From positions 915,858 through 943,216 of the forward strand of contig NZ_LT964739.1 in the NCBI RefSeq assembly GCF_900240265.1: 27,359 nucleotides of DNA. Direction: 5' to 3'. This document shows, piece after piece, positions 8,931 through 16,545 of this stretch. Made by a program: the position numbers and the translations under genes. The stretch comes from Galactobacillus timonensis (GTDB lineage Bacteria > Bacillota_I > Bacilli_A > Erysipelotrichales > Erysipelotrichaceae). Position 1 is the stretch's first letter; every line of letters starts with the position of its first letter. The notes under the pieces are model-generated. The model was not told the origin of the DNA and did not search any database. It saw only the letters and a program-made list of their open reading frames with translations.

Positions 8931-9003
8931 CCCCCAAAGTCTCCCCCAAACTCAACACGCTTTCTCCCCCAAAGTCTCCCCCAAGGTTTTGGGCTTCTCC
9001 CCC
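8931..9003 (-). repeat. ISL3 right subterminal repeats, 5 copies of TCCCCCAA
   Basis: CTCCCCCAA-type units have their C runs at 8931, 8943, 8966, 8978 and 8999, inverted relative to the four left-end units. They are probably binding sites for the transposase. Confidence 0.8.
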
Positions 9004-9020
9004 AACCTTTTTGGAGAGCC

Positions 9021-9028
9021 TAATTGTC
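9021..9028. repeat. Target-site duplication of the ISL3 element, right copy
   Basis: TAATTGTC, identical to 7079-7086. Confidence 0.93.
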
Positions 9029-9081
9029 TCAATTAATCAGTTCTGCATGAATTGTTATACGGAAGCACTGATTCTGTTTTC

Positions 9082-11103
9082 TCAGCGGAATACCACAAAT
9101 GTATTAGCTACCGACATCACTGTAATCAGAATTCCGTTCAGGAATGCCGCAGTCCAGACATTGCCTGTCTTCTTATAGAGTGCTCTTGAGATCACAGCAG
9201 CAACTGCCAGTGTAGGAACCATAGCGATAATCATGATTCCGGATAATGCAGCATCCGGATAAAAAGCAGTTCCGGTCGCAAATAGCGTCCCATATTGAAT
9301 GACCACCCATAATGCAGGTCCGCCAGCATTCATCAGCACAGCGGTCACATAGCCTTTCCATCCTTGAAGATTCTCTTTATTCGTATTCACGGTAATGCTG
9401 ATGGTAGACATCAGGTAGTACAGCAGGAAGCTTGGAATATACCGGATCATTGCCGGCAGATACGATGCATCAAATGTCTTGAACGCAAATGTCCAGATTC
9501 GGAAGTCTGTCTTGAAGACTGCATCTACCAGGAACAGTACTGCATAGCCTGCAACCACCGCCAGCAATCCAGCACACAATCCAGCAAGAATGGTCTTCGG
9601 TTTCCATACGATACCATAGTCTTTCCAAGTATAACCCTGCTTTGCCAGCATGAACGTATATACCAGACTCAGAACCACTGCACAGATCAGTCCGCTTGCC
9701 ACAGTCCAGTAGACAATGGAATTCAGACCGACCGCTGTCCAGAACTGATTATTGCTGTACATCGTAGTTCTGCATACGACTGCAAGCAGGCAGCTGAATA
9801 GAACTGCGCATCCTGCGCCGATTCGAGTATTCTTTTCCTTATTCCGGAATAATGCAATCACTCCAGCAGCAGCCGACGCAATGGCCAGCCAGAAGAGCAC
9901 CAGCACACTTCCAGTACCAGGCTGCCCGTTCACAAGGCCATAGAAGAAGATGGACGGAAGCAGTGATGCAATGATCAGAACGATGACTGACGCCGCTCTG
10001 GAACTTCCTTTCTCAGCAGGCGACACTGCAAGTTCGCCAGTAGCAGCTGCTGAGAATACCGGAACCTCCGTAAACAGTTCTCCGAAAGCGATCAGCAGAA
10101 TCACAAACCCGATCAGTGCGATGCACTCACATGCTTCTTTCCACTGCCAGATCTGACTGTCAGCTGAAATATCCTTCAGCTGGCTGCTGTAGTCTGCAAA
10201 TGCAGTCATGAAGAAGCTGATCGCATCTGCTGTTGTTGTCTTGGAAAAGTGGTTCCATGGATGCGTCTGTGCAGGTTCATAAACTATCCGATTCCCGCCA
10301 TCTGCCGTTTCATACCAGGTTCCCGGAGTTCCTGGCTTTGTAAGCTCCAGGAATGTCTCACCATCAGAAGTTGAAACGAAGTCTTTCTTTCTGACCGTTC
10401 CTTCCTCTTCCCCTGCATTGAAGAAGAACTCATCATACTGCGCAGCAACCTTTCCCATATATCTGCCGCCGCCCAGTGCGTCTGCAGTCGCCGCATCAAT
10501 ATTCAGAATCGAACTGTAGCTGAAGTCAGAGCCTTCTGTAAGACCCGCAAAAACTTTTCGAATTCCTGTCTCTGCATACTGACTTTCATCCATTGCAAGC
10601 GCCATCGTCGTAGAGAAACCGCCCATGGAATGACCTTCAATGCCGATGATTCCATTTCCATCGGAATCTTTCAGCACATACGGCTGCTCATACATATACT
10701 GCACTGCGTCATTCATGGAATTCAGCCAGAAAGGCAGCCATACTCCGAAGAACGAGGCATCGCTGTAATTCTCTTCTGACAGATTTGAATGACCATGATC
10801 ATACTGGTCCAGCGCCAGGACAACAAAGCCTCTTCTGGACAGTTCAATTGCATTGGCATCCTGCATTTCACAGGAATTCAGATAGCCATGCGTGACAATG
10901 ATCGTAGGTGCCGGATTGTCTTCAGATACATCCTTCGGCATGTACAGAAGTCCGCTCAGTTCTCCATGTCCGCCATCAAAGCGGATCCGGCTCACCTTTA
11001 CGGAGCCCATTCCGGAGTTGAACAGACTTGCAAAAATACTACCGACCAGCGTTAAAACAATTCCGATGCAGAAAAGCTTCTTCAGGTGCTGTTTGGTTTT
11101 CAT
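9082..11103 (-). CDS. Membrane-anchored alpha/beta-hydrolase fused to a polytopic C-terminal domain
   Basis: A 673-residue protein. A hydrophobic N-terminal signal anchor spans about residues 8-28. The hydrolase domain (about 35-330) has the oxyanion-type HGY at 72-74, and the nucleophile elbow GHSMGG with Ser159. A late His is likely in TPWNHF-like context (AQTHPWNHFSK). After it come roughly eight or nine hydrophobic segments from about residue 345 to the C-terminus, so the protein is a large membrane protein with an outward-facing hydrolase head. The exact substrate is unknown; the family includes esterases and peptidases. The start is placed 19 codons inside the longest frame, where AAGGGG lies 7 bases before the ATG. 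It is divergent from the MATE gene and lies in the island cargo. Confidence 0.85.
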   Translation of the reverse strand: MKTKQHLKKLFCIGIVLTLVGSIFASLFNSGMGSVKVSRIRFDGGHGELSGLLYMPKDVSEDNPAPTIIVTHGYLNSCEMQDANAIELSRRGFVVLALDQYDHGHSNLSEENYSDASFFGVWLPFWLNSMNDAVQYMYEQPYVLKDSDGNGIIGIEGHSMGGFSTTMALAMDESQYAETGIRKVFAGLTEGSDFSYSSILNIDAATADALGGGRYMGKVAAQYDEFFFNAGEEEGTVRKKDFVSTSDGETFLELTKPGTPGTWYETADGGNRIVYEPAQTHPWNHFSKTTTADAISFFMTAFADYSSQLKDISADSQIWQWKEACECIALIGFVILLIAFGELFTEVPVFSAAATGELAVSPAEKGSSRAASVIVLIIASLLPSIFFYGLVNGQPGTGSVLVLFWLAIASAAAGVIALFRNKEKNTRIGAGCAVLFSCLLAVVCRTTMYSNNQFWTAVGLNSIVYWTVASGLICAVVLSLVYTFMLAKQGYTWKDYGIVWKPKTILAGLCAGLLAVVAGYAVLFLVDAVFKTDFRIWTFAFKTFDASYLPAMIRYIPSFLLYYLMSTISITVNTNKENLQGWKGYVTAVLMNAGGPALWVVIQYGTLFATGTAFYPDAALSGIMIIAMVPTLAVAAVISRALYKKTGNVWTAAFLNGILITVMSVANTFVVFR

Positions 11104-11343
11104 GAATTTTCCCCTTCTAGAAATTATTAGAAACCTGCAGGCATGAATCTCTGAACTCATTATAGTCTAATCCCGTATACATGGAATAGGGGATGGACTA
11201 GTTTTTTTCTTCACAACGTTTTCTCTTTTAAGAGACCCTCAGAAATCATCAGGCCGGAAGGTATCATCGCATGATGAAATCGATATTTAACAAGAAACCA
11301 GGAAATGAATAGAGTAGACGTTATCGTCTGAAAGGGGAATCTC
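11104..11343. other. Divergent intergenic region between hydrolase and MATE genes
   Basis: About 240 bp holding the promoters of both divergent genes. No RNA gene or strong dyad was recognised. AAAGGGGA at 11331-11338 is the only ribosome-like site on the plus strand and sits just before the MATE frame. Confidence 0.4.
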
Positions 11344-11355
11344 CTGAAGAAAGCA

Positions 11356-12594
11356 ATGACAGAAGGAAACATCTGGAAGCAGCTATTGGCATTCACGCTT
11401 CCGCTGTTATTAGGAAACCTATTCCAGCAGACTTACAACCCGGCAGATTCTGCTATTGTCGGTCAGACATTAGGGGCCGATGCTTTGGCAGCAGTAGGGT
11501 CTTCCTCTTCGGTTCAGTTCATGGCTCTCGGCTTCTGCCAGGGCTGTACTGCCGGCTTTGCGATACCGGTCGCATCGTCCTTCGGAGCTGGCAATGAAAA
11601 GAAAATGCGCCAGTATGTATTTCTTGGCGCAATTCTGGCTGCTGTCATTGCTCTGATCCTGACTCTGACTACCTGTCTTCTGAATACGGAGATTGTTCAT
11701 CTTCTGCAGACACCTGCAGAGATTGCTGAAGATGCAGAAACCTATCTCTTCATCATCTTCCTCGGAATTCCCTGCACACTTCTCTACAATTATCTTTCTG
11801 CAATCCTGAGAGCGATCGCCACAATCTTCTCCCGGGGAGTCAGCGGAATCCTCTGCCTTCTTCTGATCAGAAAGAAGTTCAGGATCCTGGTTCCTTCGAA
11901 AGAAGAAAAAGCATTTTATCAAGAGATGACCAGAGGACTGCTGAACCAGGGACTGCCCATGGGCTTGCAGTTTTCGATTACTGCCATCGGATCCATGGTG
12001 ATGCAGACGGCGAACAACGGTCTTGGAACCATTTATGTTTCCGGCTTCGCTGCCGGCGTCAAGATCAAGCAGTTCACGCTCTGCCCGTTTGATGCGCTTG
12101 GCGTTGCTATTTCCACCTTCATCTCGCAAAATCGCGGAGCCTGCAAGCCAGACCGCATCCGGCAGGGTGAACATGCCGCAATCACAATCGGGGTCACTTA
12201 TGGAATCCTTGCCGGTCTGATTCTGGTCTTCTTCGGCAGAGATCTATGCATGCTGTTTGTATCTGCAGAGAATGCGGAAGTCCTTGATGCTGGAGGCAGA
12301 TATCTGAGTTCGCTCGGAAAGTTCTACTGGGTGCTTGGTTTCCTGATCACGAAGCGCATGAGTGTTCAGGGTCTAGGCTGGAGCAGACAGGCCATGATCG
12401 GCGGAATCATAGAGATGATTGCACGCTGTGCAGTTTCTTCAATCTTTGTTCCGCTGTACGGTTATACAGCAATCTGCTTCACCGATCAGTCTGCCTGGAT
12501 CTCTGCATCCATCTACCTGTTCTTCATCTGGAAGAATGCACTGCATCATGCAGAGATGGAAATGAAACAGGAACTTGCCTTTGAGAAGAAATAG
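11356..12594 (+). CDS. MATE-family efflux transporter with internal deletion
   Basis: A 412-residue member of the multidrug and toxin extrusion family, normally a 12-helix Na+ or H+ antiporter exporting cationic compounds. The start TEGNIWKQLLAFTLPLLLGN and the AIVGQTLGADALAAVG segment are typical. At about residues 150-158 the sequence jumps from YNYLSAILRAIAT to FSRGVSGILCLL. Relatives have about 40 extra residues here, including the GDSRTP-like loop and one transmembrane helix. The deletion is in frame but probably disrupts topology. The ribosome site AAAGGGGA (11331-11338) is well spaced for CTG at 11344, not for ATG at 11356, suggesting a mutated start four codons upstream. Transport activity is doubtful. 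Confidence 0.8.
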   Translation: MTEGNIWKQLLAFTLPLLLGNLFQQTYNPADSAIVGQTLGADALAAVGSSSSVQFMALGFCQGCTAGFAIPVASSFGAGNEKKMRQYVFLGAILAAVIALILTLTTCLLNTEIVHLLQTPAEIAEDAETYLFIIFLGIPCTLLYNYLSAILRAIATIFSRGVSGILCLLLIRKKFRILVPSKEEKAFYQEMTRGLLNQGLPMGLQFSITAIGSMVMQTANNGLGTIYVSGFAAGVKIKQFTLCPFDALGVAISTFISQNRGACKPDRIRQGEHAAITIGVTYGILAGLILVFFGRDLCMLFVSAENAEVLDAGGRYLSSLGKFYWVLGFLITKRMSVQGLGWSRQAMIGGIIEMIARCAVSSIFVPLYGYTAICFTDQSAWISASIYLFFIWKNALHHAEMEMKQELAFEKK

Positions 12595-12933
12595 CTATTC
12601 CAGGTCATTGCCGTTTGAAGCAATTACTTTTTTCATCCAGAAGAAGGAGTCTTTCTTTTTTCGTTGATAAGTTCCGTTTCCTGAATTGTCCAGATCTACA
12701 AAGACAAAGCCATAGCGCTTTTCTGCTTCTCTGCTGCTCAGAGAGATGAGATCAATCGGAGCCCACATGGTATAACCTATCAGAGGAACACGATCTGTAT
12801 TTACCGCTTTCAGAATTTCTCTGAAATGGTCCCGCAAATAATCTACTCGATACGGATCATGAATCTTTCCATCTTCTGATACCTTACCAGATTTCGACAA
12901 TCCGTTTTCTACGATAAATGATTCAACCATTAA
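12595..12933 (-). pseudogene. C-terminal fragment of a GH1 6-phospho-beta-glucosidase
   Basis: About 112 codons matching the end of glycoside hydrolase family 1. ESFIVENGL carries the family's nucleophile Glu (ENG motif). It continues with DYLRDHFREILKAVN, GYTMWAPIDLISLS and KRYGFVFVDLDN, ending in KKVIASNGNDLE. Everything upstream, about 350 residues including the acid/base NEP motif, is missing. The break is at the left end of the IS200-type element. Its stop codon directly abuts the stop of the convergent MATE gene. It cannot encode an active enzyme. Confidence 0.9.
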
Positions 12934-13590
12934 TCCCCCACTTGAAGTGGGGCGAACGGAATAAGCAGTAGCTTTGACAGGAGCACCAAAAGAAAAACCT
13001 TGCTTTATCATGAAAGTGGGTCTAGTCAACCACAATCATAGAAAGGCAAGGTAGTCCAATGGACAATGAAAGTCTAGCACATACCAAATATAACTGTACT
13101 TATCACGTAGTATTTATTCCGAAGTATCGGCGCAAGAAAGAAAATGTACGGAGAGCTGAGGAGGGATGTTGTCGAAATCTTACGCAGAGTATGTGAAATA
13201 GAAGGAATCAAGTTGATCAAAGGGGCAGTATGCAGCGATCATGTTCACATGTATATATCAGTTCCGCCCAAGATCAGTATATCGACGGCGATGTCACGAA
13301 TTAAAGGAAAGAGTTCACTGATGATCTTCGATCGGCATCCGGAAAAGCGTGACAAATATGGACGACATTTCTGGGCAAGAGGATACTATTGCGAAACCGT
13401 TGGAAACGTGAACGAAGAGACAATAAAGAAGTATATAACGGAACAGGAAAATTCAGATCGAATTGAGGGATAAGCTTCCTTTAGGAAGTAGCCTATAAAA
13501 AATGGTCGACTAGACCTCGCCTTTAGGCGATGGAAGAAATGAATCCCGGAGGGATATGCGCAAACCACCAGCAGAGCTGGTGGTCATGAC
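12934..13590 (+). mobile_element. IS200/IS605-type element carrying only tnpA (ends approximate)
   Basis: A single Y1-transposase gene lies between two terminal hairpins. On the left, CCCCAC/GTGGGG is at 12936-12941 with 12947-12952. On the right, ACCACCAGC/GCTGGTGGT is at 13564-13572 with 13576-13584. Subterminal hairpins at 13473-13486 (CTTCC/GGAAG) and about 13518-13529 (CGCC/GGCG) are also present. Such elements make no target duplication. The two flanks belong to different genes (GH1 and primase), so DNA was lost or rearranged at the insertion. Confidence 0.8.
13059..13473 (+). pseudogene. tnpA: IS200-type Y1 transposase (tnpA), frameshifted
   Basis: Translation begins at ATG 13059 (MDNESLAHTKYNCTYHVVF IPKYRRKK) after AAGGTAG. 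The frame is then lost in the A run at 13140-13143. The rest is read in another frame from 13144: MYGELRRDVVEILRRVCEI, the HUH motif in SDHVHMYISVPPK, GKSSLMIF, and GYYCETVGN with the likely catalytic Tyr. Removing one A restores a single normal-length IS200 transposase frame. I infer a one-base insertion; a sequencing error is possible. IS200 transposases are not known to need frameshifting. Confidence 0.88.
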
Positions 13591-13977
13591 TTAGTACCTT
13601 GAAGTATCGTAGCTTATGGGCTGTTCAAGCATAAACAGCAGATGAATCCCTGTTTTTGAGGGAGAATACTCTGCATATGTCTGCATTGTGCTGACGATCT
13701 CATTTGCCAGATCTGAAAGCTTGCCATCTGACACAACATGGTCCAGATCAATTCCAGCAATTCCATTGCCGATCCTGAAACCAATCCCATCAGCAAGTCC
13801 ATGTTCTTCCAGTTCCTTTGCTTCAGAGAACGTCGAATAGGTGGCGTCATCCCTGACGCTTACCATGCGTCCATCTTTCAGCGGAACCTTTTTTACCTTC
13901 CCCTGCAACTGCTGGAGAATATATGTACACCAGATCTGCCTTTCCTGCAGATCCTGAATGGTTGTTGTTTCCTTCAT
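13591..13977 (-). pseudogene. N-terminal fragment of a phage/plasmid primase-like protein
   Basis: 128 codons resembling the N-terminus of primase-polymerase-like proteins carried by phages and integrative elements. A small N-terminal region (LQERQIWCTYILQQLQGKV) leads into GIGFRIGNGIAGIDLDHV, where GIDLD gives the family's metal-binding acidic pair. YAEYSPSKTGIHLLF supplies the SxSGxGxH-like strand. The frame stops at YDTSRY, exactly where the IS200 right end begins; relatives are several hundred residues long. The start is set six codons inside the longest frame, because AAGGAG lies between the two ATGs and serves ATG 13975-13977. A terminator hairpin sits directly upstream. Confidence 0.7.
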
Positions 13978-13995
13978 AGGAATATCTCCTTCCAT

Positions 13996-14024
13996 AAAAA
14001 AGAACCGATATTTGCTATCGGTTC
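13996..14024 (-). terminator. Intrinsic terminator just upstream of the primase fragment
   Basis: GAACCGATA/TATCGGTTC (14002-14010 with 14016-14024) is a perfect 9-bp stem with a 5-base loop. On the minus strand it is followed by TTTTTT and then, within two bases, the first ATG of the primase fragment. It would end a gene that is no longer visible upstream. Confidence 0.8.
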
Positions 14025-14196
14025 AGTTGATTCACAGAATATGAGATTGCGGGGGCCATTCGGGGGCCAATCATCTCCTATCACTTGAATTCAGATGCAC
14101 TGAGATGCATATTCTTTTTTCTTCTAAGAGCGGAATATGCCATGAAATGCGCTGTTTTACATCTTGGTGCGTGGTAAAGCAAAGTGGTTAAGACTG
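14025..14196. other. Intergenic stretch before repeat copy B
   Basis: No gene recognised. Two GGGGGCCA units occur at 14051-14058 and 14062-14069, 11 bp apart. Confidence 0.4.
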
Positions 14197-14363
14197 TTAG
14201 CGCTCACCATTTATAGTTTGGAATGCCGCATAACAGTGCGGTTTTTCTTTACTCTTGCGAAATTCGTAGAGTAATTCGTAGAAATAAACGATGAAAAGCA
14301 ATGTTGATTAGAGAGCATCATACGAATGAGACGCATTGTCTGGTTAATTATGGGCTGATTAGC
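14197..14363 (+). repeat. 167-bp direct repeat, copy B (attachment-site-like)
   Basis: Matches 5638-5804 over its full length with about 8 differences, starting at TTAGCGCTCACCA. No tRNA body precedes it; only the last 13 tRNA bases are shared. It keeps the terminator hairpin (14226-14241) and the ATTCGTA units at 14262-14268 and 14274-14280 with TACGAAT at 14321-14327. Together with copy A it brackets 8.6 kb of accessory DNA. Confidence 0.8.
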
Positions 14364-14488
14364 ACTAGCTGACGCCTCTTCCATATCAGCCGGCAAGAAC
14401 ATGGGACAGCCGCTTTTGGGCTACCGTTATTTAACGCTATTCCGACAGATTCTAAAAGAGCAGGCCATCAAAATGATCGCTATGCGGT

Positions 14489-14662
14489 TTATTCCAAATG
14501 CTTCATGTGGACGCATTTCCCCTTGTTGAAAAGTTCATTTATCAGCTTTCTTGTTTTGGAGGGATTCAATACGAGAAATTCCCCCATCTCTCTCGCACTG
14601 TATTGAGCGACATGTTCCATTATGGACAGGGCTTATTTCTGGCGCCGGGTTAATTGAATGGG
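14489..14662 (-). pseudogene. Remnant of a winged-helix C-terminus like that of the adjacent regulator
   Basis: The minus-strand frame reads LTRRQK, a TAA stop, then ALSIMEHVAQYSAREMGEF, NPSKTRKLINELFNKGK and a stop. The intact gene next to it ends with LTRREREALQMMEIGREYS, NALGLKETRTREILRTL. The pattern is the same, including the LTRR lead-in and the R/K-rich recognition helix. I infer a decayed paralog or an alternative, duplicated C-terminus. The intact gene's stop lies only about 37 bp upstream of it. Confidence 0.6.
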
Positions 14663-14668
14663 AATCCG

Positions 14669-14701
14669 CCGGCCTTCTCTTAGAATTCGCCGGTCTTTTT
14701 A
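14669..14701 (+). terminator. Possible terminator
   Basis: CCGGC/GCCGG (14669-14673 with 14689-14693), with an inner TTCT/AGAA pairing, is followed by TCTTTTTA on the plus strand. It overlaps the end of the minus-strand regulator gene. Its T run favours plus-strand use, for which no gene is seen, so its role is uncertain. Confidence 0.4.
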
Positions 14702-16129
14702 TTTTTGGTTTGATACTCTGACATACCTGCGTTTTTTAGTTTCTGCGGTAATTCTGACCAGTTTATTTGATATCAGCGTTCTTAGTATTTCACGGGTCCT
14801 TGTTTCCTTCAGCCCTAGTGCATTTGCAATTTCAGAAGCACTGTATTCTCTGCCAATTTCCATCATCTGCAGAGCTTCTCGTTCACGCCTGGTGAGAGTC
14901 CCGATGGAATCCAGCGGTTTTTCTAGCGGTTCTAGCGGTTTTTCTAGCGGTTTGTTTGCCTGCTCATCGTTCGGGTAATTCAGATTTGGTAAGGTTACCA
15001 GAAACATTGTGCTATCAGAATAGAACTCTGGTTCTTTACTGTTGACAAAGTTGTTAGATGTCTCGTATCCATCAAGGATTTTTCCAAAGCCGCTGCCAGA
15101 GCGTTCCATATACCCGAGACGATCAAAAATGTCTGCAAGCACCGGATTCCTTCTTCTCGATGGGATTCGGCGAATGTTCCTGTCCTGAACCCTGGTCCCG
15201 TCAAACATTCCTCCCGGTGAATAGATTTCGAGACGATCATCAAACATGTCCACATGCACTTCGCTGCCATAGTCCAGATAATCCCTGTGGACAAATGCAT
15301 TTACCAGTGCCTCAAAATAACTTCTGTGTACATATTCCGGGAATTCTAATCGTGAATTATCCGTTTTCTTCCAAATTGTTTTTGAATTCACCTTGATGAA
15401 CGTTTCAGCATTATTCAGCAGGGAGATTAAACTGCCACTGTATTCCTGATGATCTAGGGCATCAACAACACCACCGCTCTTGGTGAGCCCGTTCCACCTG
15501 GTGCAGAACACTCTTGAATATCTGATCGGAGATTCATCCGCAAGCAGTGCGCCGGCATTTGTTAGCTTTCCGTTCTCGTCCTGCATTCCCCATGAGATGA
15601 GCGATTCTTCCGGAAGACTTTTCCCTGTCCATGTCTTATACCGCTCCCGAACCTTGGAAAAAGAATAATCCGCCGCATTATAAGAGGAAACCAGCGAGTC
15701 ATAACTACTGTTTCTCCCCCGAAGCACCAATCGTTTTAAATCTGTTGCAGAGGCAGGTATGCTTTCGTTTCCTACGCGCATATAAGCTTCTGTCGTACCA
15801 TCCGCTGAGTAGTAATAGGGAGTTTCTTCACCCTTGTGGACTTCCAGAATAATCAGTTTCCTGTTATCAGAAGTTTTGTAAAAGCGAAGCAGAAAATCAG
15901 GAGTAGGAATAATCCGGTTTTTGATGATCTCACTGATATTTTCCGCATCTTTTTCGGCATGTTCCAGGCCGATAATGTCACCTGTATCGGAAATGCCGAA
16001 AATCAAAATTCCACCGGCAGTATTGGCAAATGCACTGATACTTTTGCACCAGCTTTTTGGCCGCTTGATTTCCACTGCCTTCTTCTTATCGTATTCTGTT
16101 GCTTCACCAATGAGCTCTTCTATCTTCAT
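14699..16129 (-). CDS. Schlafen/AlbA_2-type ATP-binding transcriptional regulator
   Basis: A 476-residue protein of the common bacterial AlbA_2 / divergent AAA-4 type. The N-terminal Schlafen-AlbA_2 domain (about 10-130) shows EIKRPKSWCKSISAFANTAGG then ILIFGISDTGDI. A GHKL-type ATP-binding segment follows at about 260-380: YFEALVNAFVHRDY, EVHVDMFDDRLEIYSPGGM and a GSGFGKI motif. A short repeat linker (NKPLEKPLEPLEKPLD, about 392-407) joins a C-terminal winged helix (about 412-476). Members are annotated as regulators and some occur in defence islands; no specific role is shown. GGAGG precedes the ATG by about 5 bases. It lies just beyond repeat copy B and is probably still island DNA. Confidence 0.88.
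   Translation of the reverse strand: MKIEELIGEATEYDKKKAVEIKRPKSWCKSISAFANTAGGILIFGISDTGDIIGLEHAEKDAENISEIIKNRIIPTPDFLLRFYKTSDNRKLIILEVHKGEETPYYYSADGTTEAYMRVGNESIPASATDLKRLVLRGRNSSYDSLVSSYNAADYSFSKVRERYKTWTGKSLPEESLISWGMQDENGKLTNAGALLADESPIRYSRVFCTRWNGLTKSGGVVDALDHQEYSGSLISLLNNAETFIKVNSKTIWKKTDNSRLEFPEYVHRSYFEALVNAFVHRDYLDYGSEVHVDMFDDRLEIYSPGGMFDGTRVQDRNIRRIPSRRRNPVLADIFDRLGYMERSGSGFGKILDGYETSNNFVNSKEPEFYSDSTMFLVTLPNLNYPNDEQANKPLEKPLEPLEKPLDSIGTLTRREREALQMMEIGREYSASEIANALGLKETRTREILRTLISNKLVRITAETKKRRYVRVSNQK
14912..14954. repeat. Short tandem repeats inside the regulator gene
   Basis: AGCGGTTTTTCT and AGCGGTTCT units alternate, encoding the EKPL-rich linker. The units are multiples of 3 bp, so copy-number change would alter linker length without a frameshift. 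Confidence 0.7.
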
Positions 16130-16545
16130 ATGCCTCCATTATCTTTGATGATACTGTGAATATTCTTGTGAGATTCAATTGGAAATAATTGATTTGATAT
16201 TTTCCACTTTCAATCTATCAGCTTCCTATATTTTCATAGCCGATATCAGGACGATTCCATTCATAATTTTGGAAAATATGGTCAGTACCCCGTGCCTGTT
16301 TCCGTATTCCTTGCATGGAACCACCGCCTGTGCCGGATCTGGCTGCAGATTGATTTGTTTTTCCAGGATGACGCTCCGCTTGCGATTAACATCATGATAC
16401 TTGAATTTTAGAGCTGTTTAAGCATAGGTTAGGGGATCAGAACACGCCGATTGTACTCATGTGTGTACATCTTTTCAGGGAATGTACATTTGCGCCGCTT
16501 TACCTGCGGGAACGGTCTAAAATATGGAAAACAGGAGTTTTTATT
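16130..16545. other. Intergenic region with divergent promoters
   Basis: About 415 bp. No gene is supported. The minus-strand frame around 16260-16400 is open but has no recognised motif or ribosome site. The right part holds three TGTAC-containing sites (next entry), and TAAAAT at 16518-16523 may be the -10 of the kinase gene. Confidence 0.5.
16452..16490 (+). promoter_or_regulatory. Cluster of TGTAC operator-like sites before glycerate kinase
   Basis: TTGTAC (16451-16456), GTGTGTACATC (16461-16471) and the perfect palindrome AATGTACATT (16481-16490) lie 55-95 bp before the kinase start. GTGTGTACATC differs by one base from GTGTATACATC before the larA operon. I infer shared control by the GntR regulator encoded at 18330. 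Confidence 0.55.

Larger units (their letters stand above)
7087..9020 (+). mobile_element. ISL3-family insertion sequence, complete
   Basis: The element is 1934 bp. The left end GGGTCTCCAAAATCCTTGG and the complement of the right end, GGCTCTCCAAAAAGGTTGG, form imperfect terminal inverted repeats. An 8-bp perfect target duplication flanks it. It holds one full-length transposase and dense subterminal GGGGGA repeats at both ends. A second, internally deleted copy begins at 27223. The perfect duplication shows a simple insertion with no later rearrangement at the ends. Confidence 0.95.

Noticed and set aside
7102..9003. GGGGGA/CCCCCA repeats as a CRISPR array
   Set aside because: Units are only 8-9 bp, irregularly spaced and confined to the IS ends in opposite orientations. 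No CRISPR array is seen anywhere in the window.
14051..14069. GGGGGCCA pair as another ISL3 end
   Set aside because: The units lack the TTGGGGGA context and there is no GGGTCTCC-like terminus nearby; two short repeats are too little evidence.
14197..14209. Second tRNA-Val at repeat copy B
   Set aside because: Only the last 13 bases of a tRNA are present; the upstream sequence cannot form D or anticodon arms.
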